Assembly (NCBI RefSeq): GCF_000960085.1
Contig: NZ_JYGT01000008.1
Coordinates: forward strand, 1 to 64,000
Reading direction: 5' to 3'
Length of the DNA stretch: 64,000 nucleotides
DNA from: Streptococcus infantis
GTDB lineage: Bacteria; Bacillota; Bacilli; Lactobacillales; Streptococcaceae
This document shows, in pieces, positions 42,083 through 50,702 of the stretch; the stretch's first letter is position 1, and the number at the start of each line of letters is the position of its first letter. Both the position numbers and the translations under genes were made by a program. The notes beneath the pieces are model-generated. The model did not search any database, was not told the origin of the DNA, and worked only from the letters and a program-made list of their open reading frames with translations.

Positions 42083-42111
42083 AATATACTACTATTAGTT
42101 GTAAAAGTCAA
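42083..42111 (-). promoter_or_regulatory. Internal promoter for lacABCD
   Basis: Minus strand TTGACT (42106-42111), 17-bp spacer, TATATT (42083-42088). The leader to lacA is nearly 200 nt. TGTTTA motifs follow the -10 downstream, which may also be repressor contacts. Confidence 0.7.
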
Positions 42112-42121
42112 CAATTTATGT

Positions 42122-42139
42122 TTGTTTTTGTTTATTTTT
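42122..42139. promoter_or_regulatory. Candidate LacR operator at the lacA promoter
   Basis: Exact copy of the 18-mer found upstream of lacR, 10 bases upstream of the lacA -35 and next to the lacX stop. Confidence 0.45.
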
Positions 42140-43033
42140 TTATAAAATTTCGATATCAAATCCAACGTGATCAAAATCGCCAGGTTTCAAAATTCGAACA
42201 TCTTTCTTTTCTTCAAGTCGATCGCCTTCTTCAAGTGAAGTAGACAAGCCAGACCATGGTTCTAAGGCAATAAAATGGCCTTTATTAAGAGTTGACCATA
42301 CAATTAAATTTGGAAATTCTTCAAAGTGTAGTCTCAAACCTTTATCATGTTTTCTTGAGCGTAAAGCTACTTTGCGGGATTCTAACTCATCTAATGTCAC
42401 TGCATCATAGCTAAACAAATCATAATTCAGGTCCAATTCTTTTTGATTGTCTAACCAAGAACTTCTATCTTTGAAATCTAACATTCCTGTTTCTGGGAAA
42501 GGTTTCGGAACTGAGCACGTTTCAGGCTCTTCAAATTCAAGATAGTAATCTTCATAAACTTCATCAGCCAAGAGTGGACAATTAAAGCCAGGATGCCCTC
42601 CAATAAAGTACGGCATAGTCTTTTCAGATTCTTTATTGTAAATTTTATACTCTGTACGAATTGTTTTACCAGTCACAATATAAGTTATTTCTAGTCGGAA
42701 ATGATAAGGATAATTCTCATACATTTCCTCAGTATCCTCAATAGCAAAAGTCACAGAATGTTCTGTTTGTTCTACTAATGTAAATTCTTTTTTCCTTACC
42801 AAGCCATGTCGAGGAATTTTACCTTTAACTTGACTACCATCTTCTTTATCATAGACTACGCTATCATTTCTAACTGATCCACAAATTGGAAATAAAACAG
42901 GTGCTTGACCACTCCAATAAGCTGGATCTCCTTGCCATAAATACTCTACACCATCTTTATCTTTTATAGAAGATAGCGCTCCTCCTAAACTCTGAAACTC
43001 TACTTGTAAATAATCTGATTTTAATTCAATCAC
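42140..43033 (-). CDS. lacX: Aldose 1-epimerase family protein LacX
   Basis: 297 residues starting with GTG at 43033; GGAGG lies 8 nt upstream. It has the galactose mutarotase fold: FQSLGGALSSIKDKDGVEYLWQGDPAYWSG, then PIPRHGLVRK-type KIPRHGLVRKKEF, and IGGHPGFNCPLL. LacX is commonly found with lac operons and is thought to interconvert sugar anomers, possibly phosphorylated ones. It lies between the PTS IIC gene and the lacA promoter. Confidence 0.88.
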   Translation of the reverse strand: MIELKSDYLQVEFQSLGGALSSIKDKDGVEYLWQGDPAYWSGQAPVLFPICGSVRNDSVVYDKEDGSQVKGKIPRHGLVRKKEFTLVEQTEHSVTFAIEDTEEMYENYPYHFRLEITYIVTGKTIRTEYKIYNKESEKTMPYFIGGHPGFNCPLLADEVYEDYYLEFEEPETCSVPKPFPETGMLDFKDRSSWLDNQKELDLNYDLFSYDAVTLDELESRKVALRSRKHDKGLRLHFEEFPNLIVWSTLNKGHFIALEPWSGLSTSLEEGDRLEEKKDVRILKPGDFDHVGFDIEIL

Positions 43034-43054
43034 AACTTATACCTCCATTTTTTC

Positions 43055-43104
43055 AAAAAAACTAGGCTGACTGCTCCATAGTGGAAACTGACAACCTAGT
43101 TTTT
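43055..43104 (-). terminator. Extended hairpin with T tract between PTS IIC and lacX
   Basis: On the minus transcript the stem AAAACTAGG / CCTAGTTTT closes an inner hairpin (TCCA-cta-TGGA) and is followed by T residues. It is likely to reduce read-through from the PTS genes into lacX. Confidence 0.6.
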
Positions 43105-43128
43105 ACAATTTACATTTTTAGGAGCAAA

Positions 43129-44604
43129 TTATTTTGCGTTTGCTGCGTATTCTTCGTTACGTTTAATCATTTGTTTTCTGTACCATGCAAAGATACCAAC
43201 GTAGAATACAAGGAATACTACTGCGCCAAGGATAGCTTTGATATCACCAGTTGTAGCGTTACCAATTGCCCAACCAAATAGTTTCTCGATTGGTCCTTCA
43301 AGAGTTGAGTGAGTAATCAATTGTGACTGGTTCACACCTTCTGGGAAGGCACCTACACCTTTAGCAAGTTCAGTTGCGAATGGTGCGATAAGTGTACCTG
43401 AAAGCAGGAAGAGTGGCAACAAGAGAGTTCCGAAGATAATCATACGGAGCAATTTACCACGAGTAACAACCAAGAGAGCTGGAGTCACACCCATTGCGAT
43501 GATACCAGCAAGTGGCAAGATACCATTTCCGACATTTGAAAGAAGCACAGCTTCAACCAACATGATTGGTGCAAGTACGTTGGCACAAGCCCAGATTTCA
43601 GCACGACCAGCGATGAATGGCCAGTCAAGACCGATGTTGAATTTACGTCCTTGAAGACGTTTAGTAGCAACGTTTGTAATACCTTGTGAAAGTGGTTCTA
43701 CGGCTGCGATGAACCATGAACCGATAAGTGAGAAGAGCTCCAAGCAGACACCGGCAGTCAAACCAAGTGACAACCAACCTTTAATAACAAGTTCCCATGA
43801 AGATGCATCTTCTACTCCAGCAACTGGATGTGGAGTTCCCATCAAACCGATAACGATACCAAGGATGAATCCGATGAAGAATTTAGATCCCCAGAAACCG
43901 ATTCGTTTGTTCAATTTAGCTGCGTCAAAGTCGTATTTATCAAGACCTGGGAAGAATTTATCAAAAATCTTATCCAAAACCATGATAACTGGGTTCATCA
44001 TGTAGTTCATGTGAGTTGAAGTCATTGGTGATGAACTTGGTGCATTAAGAAGGTCGTCAAATGTTGGTTTCATCAAGTCAGAGTTGATGATTTTAAGAAC
44101 CCCAACAAGTACAACTGCTGCAGTCGCGATGAAGAGTGAAACTCCTTGGCTAACTCCATTGTTGTCAGCGTACCATTTGATCAAAAGACCTGTGATAGAC
44201 AAGTGCCAGATATCGAAGATATCAACGTCAAGTGTATCAGTTTTCTTAATTGCAAGCATCACAACGTTGACAATCAACATGATGAGCAAGAAGTAAAGTG
44301 TCCAGGCAGAACCCCAAGTGATTGTAGCAAGTGGTGCCCAACCAACATCGGTGATGTTCAATTGAATACCAGTGTTTTCAACGAATTTTGCAAGAGAAGC
44401 AGAGAAAGCTCCGTTAAGCATTCCGATGATAGCACCGATACCAGTAAGTGCGATGGCAAGTTTGATACCACCTTCAAGCGCTTTGGAGAATTTTACTCCG
44501 AAAAGCAAGGCCAATACTGTCAAAATGATCAGCATGATGATTGGGCCACCCATAGCCAAGATAGGTTTAAAGATATCATTGGCCAAATTGATAATGAAAT
44601 CCAT
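43129..44604 (-). CDS. PTS galactitol/galactose-type permease, IIC component
   Basis: 491 residues with about ten or eleven membrane helices. It belongs to the GatC branch: FKPILAMGGPIIMLIILTVLALLFGVKFSKALEGGIKLAIALTGIG at the start, and NYMMNPVIMVLDKIFDKFFPGLDKYDFD. It forms the sugar channel with IIA and IIB. Linked with lacABCD here, it most likely imports galactose as galactose 6-phosphate, as reported for related PTSs in oral streptococci; galactitol cannot be excluded from sequence alone. Confidence 0.9.
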   Translation of the reverse strand: MDFIINLANDIFKPILAMGGPIIMLIILTVLALLFGVKFSKALEGGIKLAIALTGIGAIIGMLNGAFSASLAKFVENTGIQLNITDVGWAPLATITWGSAWTLYFLLIMLIVNVVMLAIKKTDTLDVDIFDIWHLSITGLLIKWYADNNGVSQGVSLFIATAAVVLVGVLKIINSDLMKPTFDDLLNAPSSSPMTSTHMNYMMNPVIMVLDKIFDKFFPGLDKYDFDAAKLNKRIGFWGSKFFIGFILGIVIGLMGTPHPVAGVEDASSWELVIKGWLSLGLTAGVCLELFSLIGSWFIAAVEPLSQGITNVATKRLQGRKFNIGLDWPFIAGRAEIWACANVLAPIMLVEAVLLSNVGNGILPLAGIIAMGVTPALLVVTRGKLLRMIIFGTLLLPLFLLSGTLIAPFATELAKGVGAFPEGVNQSQLITHSTLEGPIEKLFGWAIGNATTGDIKAILGAVVFLVFYVGIFAWYRKQMIKRNEEYAANAK

Positions 44605-44648
44605 AATATTTCCTCCCTTTATTTTTATGGAAAATTACAAAATAATAA

Positions 44649-44954
44649 TTAACTTAATCCGTGTTCTTTGATTGCTGCTTCAATATTGTCATAGACTGGA
44701 GCACTCATGGCTGGAATACGGAACAAAATTGGTCCAGCTTCAACTACTGGAATACCAGGGTCAAAACCTAAGTCAGTTGCAGCGATTGGCGTGAAGATAT
44801 CATAACCTTTAATCAAGTCTTCATTGACATCTTTGACCATAACTGCGTCACACTGTACATCGTATCCGCGATTTGAAAGCTCTTCTTCTAGAGCACTTTT
44901 AATTTGGTGGCTTGAGTTAACACCTGCACCACAAGCAGCAAGAATTTTAATCAT
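44649..44954 (-). CDS. PTS galactitol/galactose-type IIB component
   Basis: 101 residues. The phosphorylated Cys is C8 in ILAACGAGVNSS, the start of the GatB-type fold. The central QCDAVMVKDV and C-terminal IFTPIAATDLGFDPGIPVVEAGP are typical. It passes phosphate from IIA to the sugar crossing through IIC. Located 44 bases before the IIC gene. Confidence 0.93.
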   Translation of the reverse strand: MIKILAACGAGVNSSHQIKSALEEELSNRGYDVQCDAVMVKDVNEDLIKGYDIFTPIAATDLGFDPGIPVVEAGPILFRIPAMSAPVYDNIEAAIKEHGLS

Positions 44955-44995
44955 TTGGATTTCCTCCGTTTTTTAATTTCTATATATTTATAAAT

Positions 44996-45472
44996 TTAAG
45001 CAGTTGCTTCTGAGATATACTGGTACAGAGCTTCTGGTTCTGTAATCTTAGAAAGCGCCTCTAGATGACCGTTACCTGTAAAGAAGTCCATCAATTGAGC
45101 AAGAATGTTTGTTTGACTTGAACTTGAATTATTGATGATAAAGAAAAGTAATGATACTTCTACTTCCTTGTCAGGTGCAATCATATTGTGGAATGTTACT
45201 GGTTTTGGTAAGCGAACCACAACAACATTTTCAGTTAAATTATGAATCGTATCTGTGTGAGGGATTGCTACGTTTGGCAAGTCCTTCCCTAGAAATTCCA
45301 TATCTAAACCGGTTGGAAACATTTTTTCACGTTCAATCAAAGCCGATCGATAGGTATCCGTAACAACTTTCTTTTCTTCCAATAGGGTTGCAACTTGATC
45401 AAATAGTTGCTCTTGATTATCTGCTTCTAGACAATAGACTAAGTCTTTGCTGAAGAAATGATCTAATCCCAT
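44996..45472 (-). CDS. PTS IIA component (fructose/mannitol/galactitol family)
   Basis: 158 residues. The active histidine is H72 in NVAIPHTDT, the family signature. It receives phosphate from HPr. First gene of the operon IIA-IIB-IIC-lacX-lacABCD; GGGAG precedes the ATG. Confidence 0.93.
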   Translation of the reverse strand: MGLDHFFSKDLVYCLEADNQEQLFDQVATLLEEKKVVTDTYRSALIEREKMFPTGLDMEFLGKDLPNVAIPHTDTIHNLTENVVVVRLPKPVTFHNMIAPDKEVEVSLLFFIINNSSSSQTNILAQLMDFFTGNGHLEALSKITEPEALYQYISEATA

Positions 45473-45507
45473 GACCTTCTCCCTTCATATTTAACTTTTA
45501 TGATACA

Positions 45508-45536
45508 AGTATATCACTATATGAAACCGTTGTCAA
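45508..45536 (-). promoter_or_regulatory. Promoter of the PTS/lac operon
   Basis: Minus strand TTGACA (45531-45536), 17-bp spacer, TATACT (45508-45513) preceded by TGa; a near-consensus promoter that needs tight repression. Confidence 0.85.
45521..45536 (+). promoter_or_regulatory. cre site for CcpA in the PTS promoter
   Basis: ATGAAACCGTTGTCAA matches WTGNAANCGNWNNCAW at every position and overlaps the -35 and spacer. CcpA with HPr-Ser-P would block the promoter when glucose is present. Confidence 0.75.
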
Positions 45537-45570
45537 TAATATTTGTTGCATTTTGTTTGATTTTATTTTT

Positions 45571-45590
45571 TTTGTTTGATTTCAAACAAA
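45571..45590. promoter_or_regulatory. Palindromic LacR operator candidate upstream of the PTS promoter
   Basis: TTTGTTTGA-tt-TCAAACAAA, perfect 9-bp arms, 34 bases upstream of the -35. A further TTTTGTTTGATTT copy lies 19 bases away at 45551-45563. TGTTT-rich blocks also precede the lacR and lacA promoters. Confidence 0.55.
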
Positions 45591-45630
45591 ATTTTTACAT
45601 CCATATTCTTTAAAGGTAAAGTTGAATATA

Positions 45631-45656
45631 AAAAACAGGATAAATATCCTGTTTTT
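45631..45656 (-). terminator. Terminator of the lipoprotein gene
   Basis: Perfect 11-bp stem aaaaacaggat / atcctgttttt with T5 on either strand, 4 bases past the stop at 45661. Confidence 0.85.
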
Positions 45657-45660
45657 AGTT

Positions 45661-46272
45661 TTAATTCTTTTTCACTGTCCAGCTTTCTTCTATCAATGGA
45701 AGCATATCTTTCAATACTTCAGGTGTTCCTTCTAGAGAAACATATCTAAATTTACCATCATCTGATTTAAAGATCCAGATGACCAGATATTTCCCGTTTT
45801 TAGCTATACAATTTACAACATAGGCATCATAACCACCAATTTTTGACTTAGAACCCCATACTTTTGAGAAGTCCTTGCTTTGTTGTTTGGTTTGATAGAC
45901 ACTAGTAGAAACTTGAACAGCATCAAGAGCAGCATATTCACTTTCACTAACACCAAGGTGCTCTGGTTTAAAAGTATTTAGGGTTACGATATTGATGTCA
46001 GTACCATCACAGTACTGAATATCATCCCCACCCTCAACTTCTGTAAAGTGAATCCATGATTTTGGAACCTTTACATAGCCATAATCATCCGATCCGATTA
46101 CCTGCGTATCTTTAATCGTTGATTCGGCTACAGTTGTTGTTTCTTGAACTATGGTAGTTTCCTGGATTGTTGTTGTATCTGTGGCTGCTTCTTTCTTAGT
46201 TTTTGAAGTATTACAAGCAGCAAGAGTTAAGCAACACACTAAAAGCGTAGATAAGCTGATGATTTTTTTCAT
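45661..46272 (-). CDS. Predicted lipoprotein of unknown function
   Basis: 203 residues. The signal peptide ends in the lipobox LAAC with C20 as the lipidated residue. Residues about 21-60 form a Thr/Glu-rich linker (TTTIQETTIVQETTTVAEST). The remaining 145 residues form one domain with two cysteines (YCDG, VNCIAKNG) and the patterns YVKVPKSWIHFTE and WIFKSDDGKFRYVSLEGTPE, which I do not recognise as a named family. It should sit on the outer face of the membrane. It has its own strong promoter with an upstream inverted repeat, so it is probably regulated. Confidence 0.85.
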   Translation of the reverse strand: MKKIISLSTLLVCCLTLAACNTSKTKKEAATDTTTIQETTIVQETTTVAESTIKDTQVIGSDDYGYVKVPKSWIHFTEVEGGDDIQYCDGTDINIVTLNTFKPEHLGVSESEYAALDAVQVSTSVYQTKQQSKDFSKVWGSKSKIGGYDAYVVNCIAKNGKYLVIWIFKSDDGKFRYVSLEGTPEVLKDMLPLIEESWTVKKN

Positions 46273-46293
46273 AATCCTTCTCCTTTCACTTCT

Positions 46294-46322
46294 ATTTTAA
46301 AGTATGAAGGGAAAAGTGTCAA
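46294..46322 (-). promoter_or_regulatory. Promoter of the lipoprotein gene
   Basis: Minus strand TTGACA (46317-46322), 17-bp spacer, TAAAAT (46294-46299). The ribosome site AAAGGAGAAGG follows. Confidence 0.8.
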
Positions 46323-46326
46323 AAAA

Positions 46327-46360
46327 TTACTGTATTTTGAAAGTTTAAAAAATACAGTAA
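46327..46360. promoter_or_regulatory. Perfect 12-bp inverted repeat abutting the lipoprotein -35
   Basis: TTACTGTATTTT and AAAATACAGTAA separated by 10 bases, starting 4 bases upstream of the -35. The distance between half-site centres is 22 bp, two helical turns, which suits a dimeric regulator. Confidence 0.55.
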
Positions 46361-46397
46361 TTAATCTCTTATACTAGATGCCATTCTCACATAGCGA

Positions 46398-48221
46398 CTA
46401 TTCTTCATCCATGCTCAAGACGCTGAGGAAAGCTTCTTGAGGAACTTCAACTGAACCGATAGCTTTCATACGTTTCTTACCAGCTTTTTGTTTTTCGAGG
46501 AGTTTACGTTTACGTGAAACGTCACCACCGTAGCACTTGGCAAGCACATTCTTACGAAGGGCTTTGATATCAGTACGAGCCACAATCTTATGTCCAATAG
46601 CTGCTTGGATCGGTACTTCAAACTGTTGACGAGGAATGATTTTCTTAAGTTTCTCTACGATAAGTTTCCCACGTTCATAAGCAAAATCTTTGTGAACGAT
46701 AAAGCTAAGAGCATCCACTTTGTCACCATTAAGAAGGATATCCATCTTAACTAACTTAGATGGTCGATACTCTGACAATTCATAATCAAAGCTTGCATAA
46801 CCACGTGTCGAAGACTTGAGCTTATCAAAGAAGTCAAAGACAATCTCAGCAAGGGGAATTTGATAGATGACATTGACACGATTATCATCAATATAATCCA
46901 TCGTCACAAAATCACCCCGTTTGCGCTGAGCTAGCTCCATTACTGCTCCAACGAATTCTTGTGGTACCATGATTTGTGCCTTTACATATGGTTCTTCAAT
47001 GGTCGCAATCTTTGTAGGATCAGGAAACTCAGATGGGTTCGATACATCCATAGATTCACCATCTGTCTGATTAACCTTGTAGATAACGGATGGTGCAGTC
47101 ATGATAAGGTCGATGTTAAACTCACGTTCCAAACGTTCCTGAATAACATCCATATGAAGTAATCCAAGGAAACCACAACGGAAACCAAATCCGAGTGCTT
47201 GAGAAGTTTCTGGTTCAAACTGCAAACTAGCATCATTGAGTTGCAATTTTTCAAGGGCTTCACGAAGATCGTTATATTTATTTGACTCAATTGGATAGAG
47301 ACCTGCGAAAACCATCGGATTCATCTGCTTGTAGCCAGATAGTGGCTCTGAAGCAGGATTTGTTGCCAAGGTTACTGTATCACCGACACGGGTGTCCTGA
47401 ACAGTTTTGATAGATGCTGCAATATATCCAACGTCACCTGTCGCAAGGAAGTCTCGTCCAACTGCTTTAGGTGTGAAGATTCCAACTTCAGTAACATCAA
47501 AGGTTTTACCATTACTCATCAGCTGAATCTTATCACCTGGTTTGACCACTCCATCCATGACACGAACTTGGAGAATAACCCCGCGATAAGCATCGTACAC
47601 AGAGTCAAAAATCAAGGCCTTCAGTGGTGCTGTAACATCACCTGTTGGAGCAGGAACTTTCTCTACGATTTGCTCGAGAATTTCTTCGATACCAATACCA
47701 GCTTTGGCTGATGCTAAAACTGCTTCACTAGCATCTAGACCAATAACATCTTCGATTTCCGTACGCACGCGCTCCGGATCTGCTGCAGGCAAATCAATCT
47801 TATTGATAACTGGAAGGATTTCTAAATCATTATCCAAAGCAAGATAGACATTTGCCAGAGTTTGAGCCTCAATTCCTTGGGCAGCATCAACAACCAAAAT
47901 TGCTCCCTCGCAGGCAGCTAGAGAACGTGATACCTCATAAGTGAAGTCCACGTGTCCTGGTGTATCAATCAAGTGGAAAATATAAGTCTCACCGTCTTTA
48001 GCAGTATAATTCAACTCAATGGCGTTGAGTTTAATAGTAATCCCACGTTCACGTTCAAGGTCCATACTATCTAAAAGTTGGGCCTGCATTTCACGGCTAG
48101 AAACTGTTTCTGTCTTCTCTAAAACACGGTCTGCTAACGTTGATTTCCCATGGTCAATATGGGCAATAATTGAGAAGTTACGAATCTTCTCCTGTCGTTT
48201 TTTCAATTTTTCTACGTTCAT
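46398..48221 (-). CDS. lepA: Elongation factor 4 (LepA)
   Basis: 607 residues, standard. GTPase motifs: [16 protein letters not shown] (G1), [14 protein letters not shown], and [12 protein letters not shown]; the LepA-specific C-terminal domain ends in [24 protein letters not shown]. It back-translocates or rescues stalled ribosomes. A TTGTCA-17-TATAAT promoter precedes it. Confidence 0.97.
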   Translation of the reverse strand: MNVEKLKKRQEKIRNFSIIAHIDHGKSTLADRVLEKTETVSSREMQAQLLDSMDLERERGITIKLNAIELNYTAKDGETYIFHLIDTPGHVDFTYEVSRSLAACEGAILVVDAAQGIEAQTLANVYLALDNDLEILPVINKIDLPAADPERVRTEIEDVIGLDASEAVLASAKAGIGIEEILEQIVEKVPAPTGDVTAPLKALIFDSVYDAYRGVILQVRVMDGVVKPGDKIQLMSNGKTFDVTEVGIFTPKAVGRDFLATGDVGYIAASIKTVQDTRVGDTVTLATNPASEPLSGYKQMNPMVFAGLYPIESNKYNDLREALEKLQLNDASLQFEPETSQALGFGFRCGFLGLLHMDVIQERLEREFNIDLIMTAPSVIYKVNQTDGESMDVSNPSEFPDPTKIATIEEPYVKAQIMVPQEFVGAVMELAQRKRGDFVTMDYIDDNRVNVIYQIPLAEIVFDFFDKLKSSTRGYASFDYELSEYRPSKLVKMDILLNGDKVDALSFIVHKDFAYERGKLIVEKLKKIIPRQQFEVPIQAAIGHKIVARTDIKALRKNVLAKCYGGDVSRKRKLLEKQKAGKKRMKAIGSVEVPQEAFLSVLSMDEE

Positions 48222-48249
48222 GATTCTCTTCCTTTCAGGGTATCTATTA

Positions 48250-48278
48250 ATTATAAAATGTTTTTAATATTTTGACAA
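48250..48278 (-). promoter_or_regulatory. Promoter of lepA
   Basis: Minus strand TTGTCA (48273-48278), 17-bp spacer, TATAAT (48250-48255). It is flanked by an 8-bp inverted repeat, cagggtat at 48236 and ataccctg at 48283. Confidence 0.75.
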
Positions 48279-48299
48279 GACCATACCCTGCTAGGAGTA

Positions 48300-49028
48300 C
48301 TAATCTTCGGCAACAAAGCCGTCATTTTCGATGAAATAGTGGTCAGTCATACCTTGGTCAGTAAAGACAATTCCATGAAGGACACCGCCATAGACAGCTC
48401 CTCCATCCATTCCGATTTTCCCGTCTTCTGTCATCCAAAGTTCTTCAGTTCCTGGTTCTTGATCCAAAAGTCCATAGACTGGTGTATGTCCAAAGACAAT
48501 TGTTTTCCCTGTATGATTAGCTGCTTCGTGGAATGGTTTTCTGAGCCAAACTTTCTTGTAATCTGTAGTATCATGCCAGTCATCCAAAGTCAAATCAATA
48601 CCAGCATGAACGAATATATACTTATCTGTTTCGATGACAAAAGGCATCTGACGGATAAACTCCACTAAGTCGGCTGCTTCAGTTTCAACACGCTTAGCAT
48701 CTGCTACACCATCTACCGGTGCATCCAATGGGCGACCTAGAATAGAATTAATAGTTGTATCCCCACCATTACGACGATAGTGGTCATAGCTTTCTTCAGG
48801 GTTATCCAACCAAGTTAAAAACATATACTCATGGTTCCCTGACAAGCAAATAGCTCTCTGATTGTCAACCAAGTCTTTGACCATTTCTAGAACTCTGCGA
48901 CTATCTTCACCTCTATCAATCAAATCTCCAAGAAAGAGTAATTGAGTCTTACCATCCCATGTTTTTAGAAGGTCCTCGAGCATTCCTGCTTTCCCGTGGA
49001 CATCTCCAATAACATAATAGTCTGTCAT
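48300..49028 (-). CDS. Metallophosphoesterase family protein (serine/threonine-phosphatase-like)
   Basis: 242 residues. The metal motifs are GDVHGKAG (about 8-15), GDLIDRGEDS, and SGNHEYMF, followed by FVHAGID and VFGHTPVYG. These are shared by PPP-type protein phosphatases and diadenosine tetraphosphate hydrolases. It is the last gene of the recN operon, directly abutting recN. Whether its substrate is a protein or a nucleotide is unclear. Confidence 0.9.
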   Translation of the reverse strand: MTDYYVIGDVHGKAGMLEDLLKTWDGKTQLLFLGDLIDRGEDSRRVLEMVKDLVDNQRAICLSGNHEYMFLTWLDNPEESYDHYRRNGGDTTINSILGRPLDAPVDGVADAKRVETEAADLVEFIRQMPFVIETDKYIFVHAGIDLTLDDWHDTTDYKKVWLRKPFHEAANHTGKTIVFGHTPVYGLLDQEPGTEELWMTEDGKIGMDGGAVYGGVLHGIVFTDQGMTDHYFIENDGFVAED

Positions 49029-50696
49029 TTATTTCTCCTTACTTTGCAACAATTCTCTCGCTTGACTAAGTGCAGCTTCAGTTACATTCTCACCAGCCAA
49101 CATTTTAGCAACTTCTTCCACTCTTTCATCAACTGTTAACAAGCGAACGGTTGAAACGGTTGAATGCTCATTGCTAATTTTTTCAATAAAGAACTGATAA
49201 TCAGCGATAGCGATGACTTGAGGAAGATGCGAAATAGCTAGAACTTGGCCATGCTGACCAATCTTATGAATTTTCTGTGCGATTGCCTGAGCTACGCGAC
49301 CTGAAACTCCTGTATCTACCTCATCAAATACAATGCTAGTCTTACCTTCCTTACGAGAAAAGGCAGACTTAATAGCCAACATCAAACGAGATAACTCACC
49401 ACCAGAAGCTACTTTTACTAATGGTTTAAAGTCTTCTCCAGGGTTAGTTGAAATATAAAATTCAACACTCTCATTCCCTTCACGACTGAATTTTCCTATA
49501 GTAAACTGAACCTGAAATCGAGTCTTGTCCATATAAAGGTCTTTAAGCTCTTGTTGAATCTCAATTTCTAATTGTTGAGCTAAGTTGTGGCGAGCAGATG
49601 CAAGTTTACTTGCTAAATCAACCAGACTTACTTCTAATTGTTTGAGTTCTGCTTCCATATCTTCTGAAGAAAGATTATTACCAGTGAGTAAATTGTATTC
49701 TTCAGTTATTTTTGCAAAGTATAACAAGACATCATCTACATTTCCACCATACTTACGTGTAATGGCATGTATGAGATCTAAACGACTATCAATCTGCATC
49801 AAGCGATTGCCGTCAAAATCTAAATCTTCGATAATATCCTCTAAACGTTTGGTGACATCTTCTAATACATAATAAGACTCTGATAAAGAAGTTGATATTT
49901 CACGGTACTCAGCATCATACTCTTCTAAACTCTCCATGTCATTCATAGCAGAACGGACGTTAGCCAGGCTTGAAAATTCTTCATTATCTAGCATGGTATA
50001 GGCATTAGTTAGCGTATCAGCAATATTTTTATAATTCAGAAGTTTATCGCGTTCTTGGTTGAGTTTGAGGTCTTCACTTGGCTGTAATGCTGCAGATTCA
50101 ATCTCTGCCATTTGAAATTCCAACATCTCAATACGAGCCTTATGTTCTTCTTGGTTTTTCTTAACTTCAAGAAGTTGCTTGCGCATTTGACGGTAGGCAT
50201 CAAAGTTGGTCTGATAAGATTGCTTCAATTCAAGAAAATCTGTATCACCAAACTCATCCAGCATCTGAATATGTAATTGTGGACGCATTAACTCTTCTTG
50301 GTCATGCTGACCATGAATGTCGACTAGATGTTGTCCTATTGCGCGTAGAACAGAAAGATTGACCATCTGTCCATTAACTCGACTAACACTGCGCCCGTTT
50401 TGTAAAATTTCACGACGAATGATGATTTCATCACCTAAATCGATACCTTGCTCATCAAAAATCTCTTGAAGAGGGAGACTATTTTCAATTGAGAAAAGAC
50501 CCTCGATTTCCGCTTTGAGTGCACCATGACGAATGACATCTGTTGTTGCTCTTGCTCCCAGCATCATGTTCATAGCATCGATGATGATAGACTTCCCGGC
50601 ACCAGTTTCCCCAGTAAGAACTGTCATTCCTTTCTCAAAATTAAGTGAAATAGCCTCAATGATGGCAAAGTTTTTAATTGAAATTTCAAGTAACAT
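49029..50696 (-). CDS. recN: DNA repair protein RecN
   Basis: 555 residues, SMC-like. Walker A is GETGAGKS at 29-36; coiled-coil runs fill the middle (about 150-350); SGGELSRLMLAIKSAF and the Walker B VFDEVDTGVSGR lie near the end. RecN tethers broken ends before RecA repair and in streptococci supports DNA uptake. It follows argR after 6 bases. Confidence 0.96.
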   Translation of the reverse strand: MLLEISIKNFAIIEAISLNFEKGMTVLTGETGAGKSIIIDAMNMMLGARATTDVIRHGALKAEIEGLFSIENSLPLQEIFDEQGIDLGDEIIIRREILQNGRSVSRVNGQMVNLSVLRAIGQHLVDIHGQHDQEELMRPQLHIQMLDEFGDTDFLELKQSYQTNFDAYRQMRKQLLEVKKNQEEHKARIEMLEFQMAEIESAALQPSEDLKLNQERDKLLNYKNIADTLTNAYTMLDNEEFSSLANVRSAMNDMESLEEYDAEYREISTSLSESYYVLEDVTKRLEDIIEDLDFDGNRLMQIDSRLDLIHAITRKYGGNVDDVLLYFAKITEEYNLLTGNNLSSEDMEAELKQLEVSLVDLASKLASARHNLAQQLEIEIQQELKDLYMDKTRFQVQFTIGKFSREGNESVEFYISTNPGEDFKPLVKVASGGELSRLMLAIKSAFSRKEGKTSIVFDEVDTGVSGRVAQAIAQKIHKIGQHGQVLAISHLPQVIAIADYQFFIEKISNEHSTVSTVRLLTVDERVEEVAKMLAGENVTEAALSQARELLQSKEK

Positions 50697-50702
50697 AAGG
50701 TC

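Noticed and set aside
48236..48290. 8-bp inverted repeat flanking the lepA promoter (cagggtat / ataccctg)
   Set aside because: Arms are short and 39 bases apart; chance occurrence is likely, so it is only noted with the promoter.
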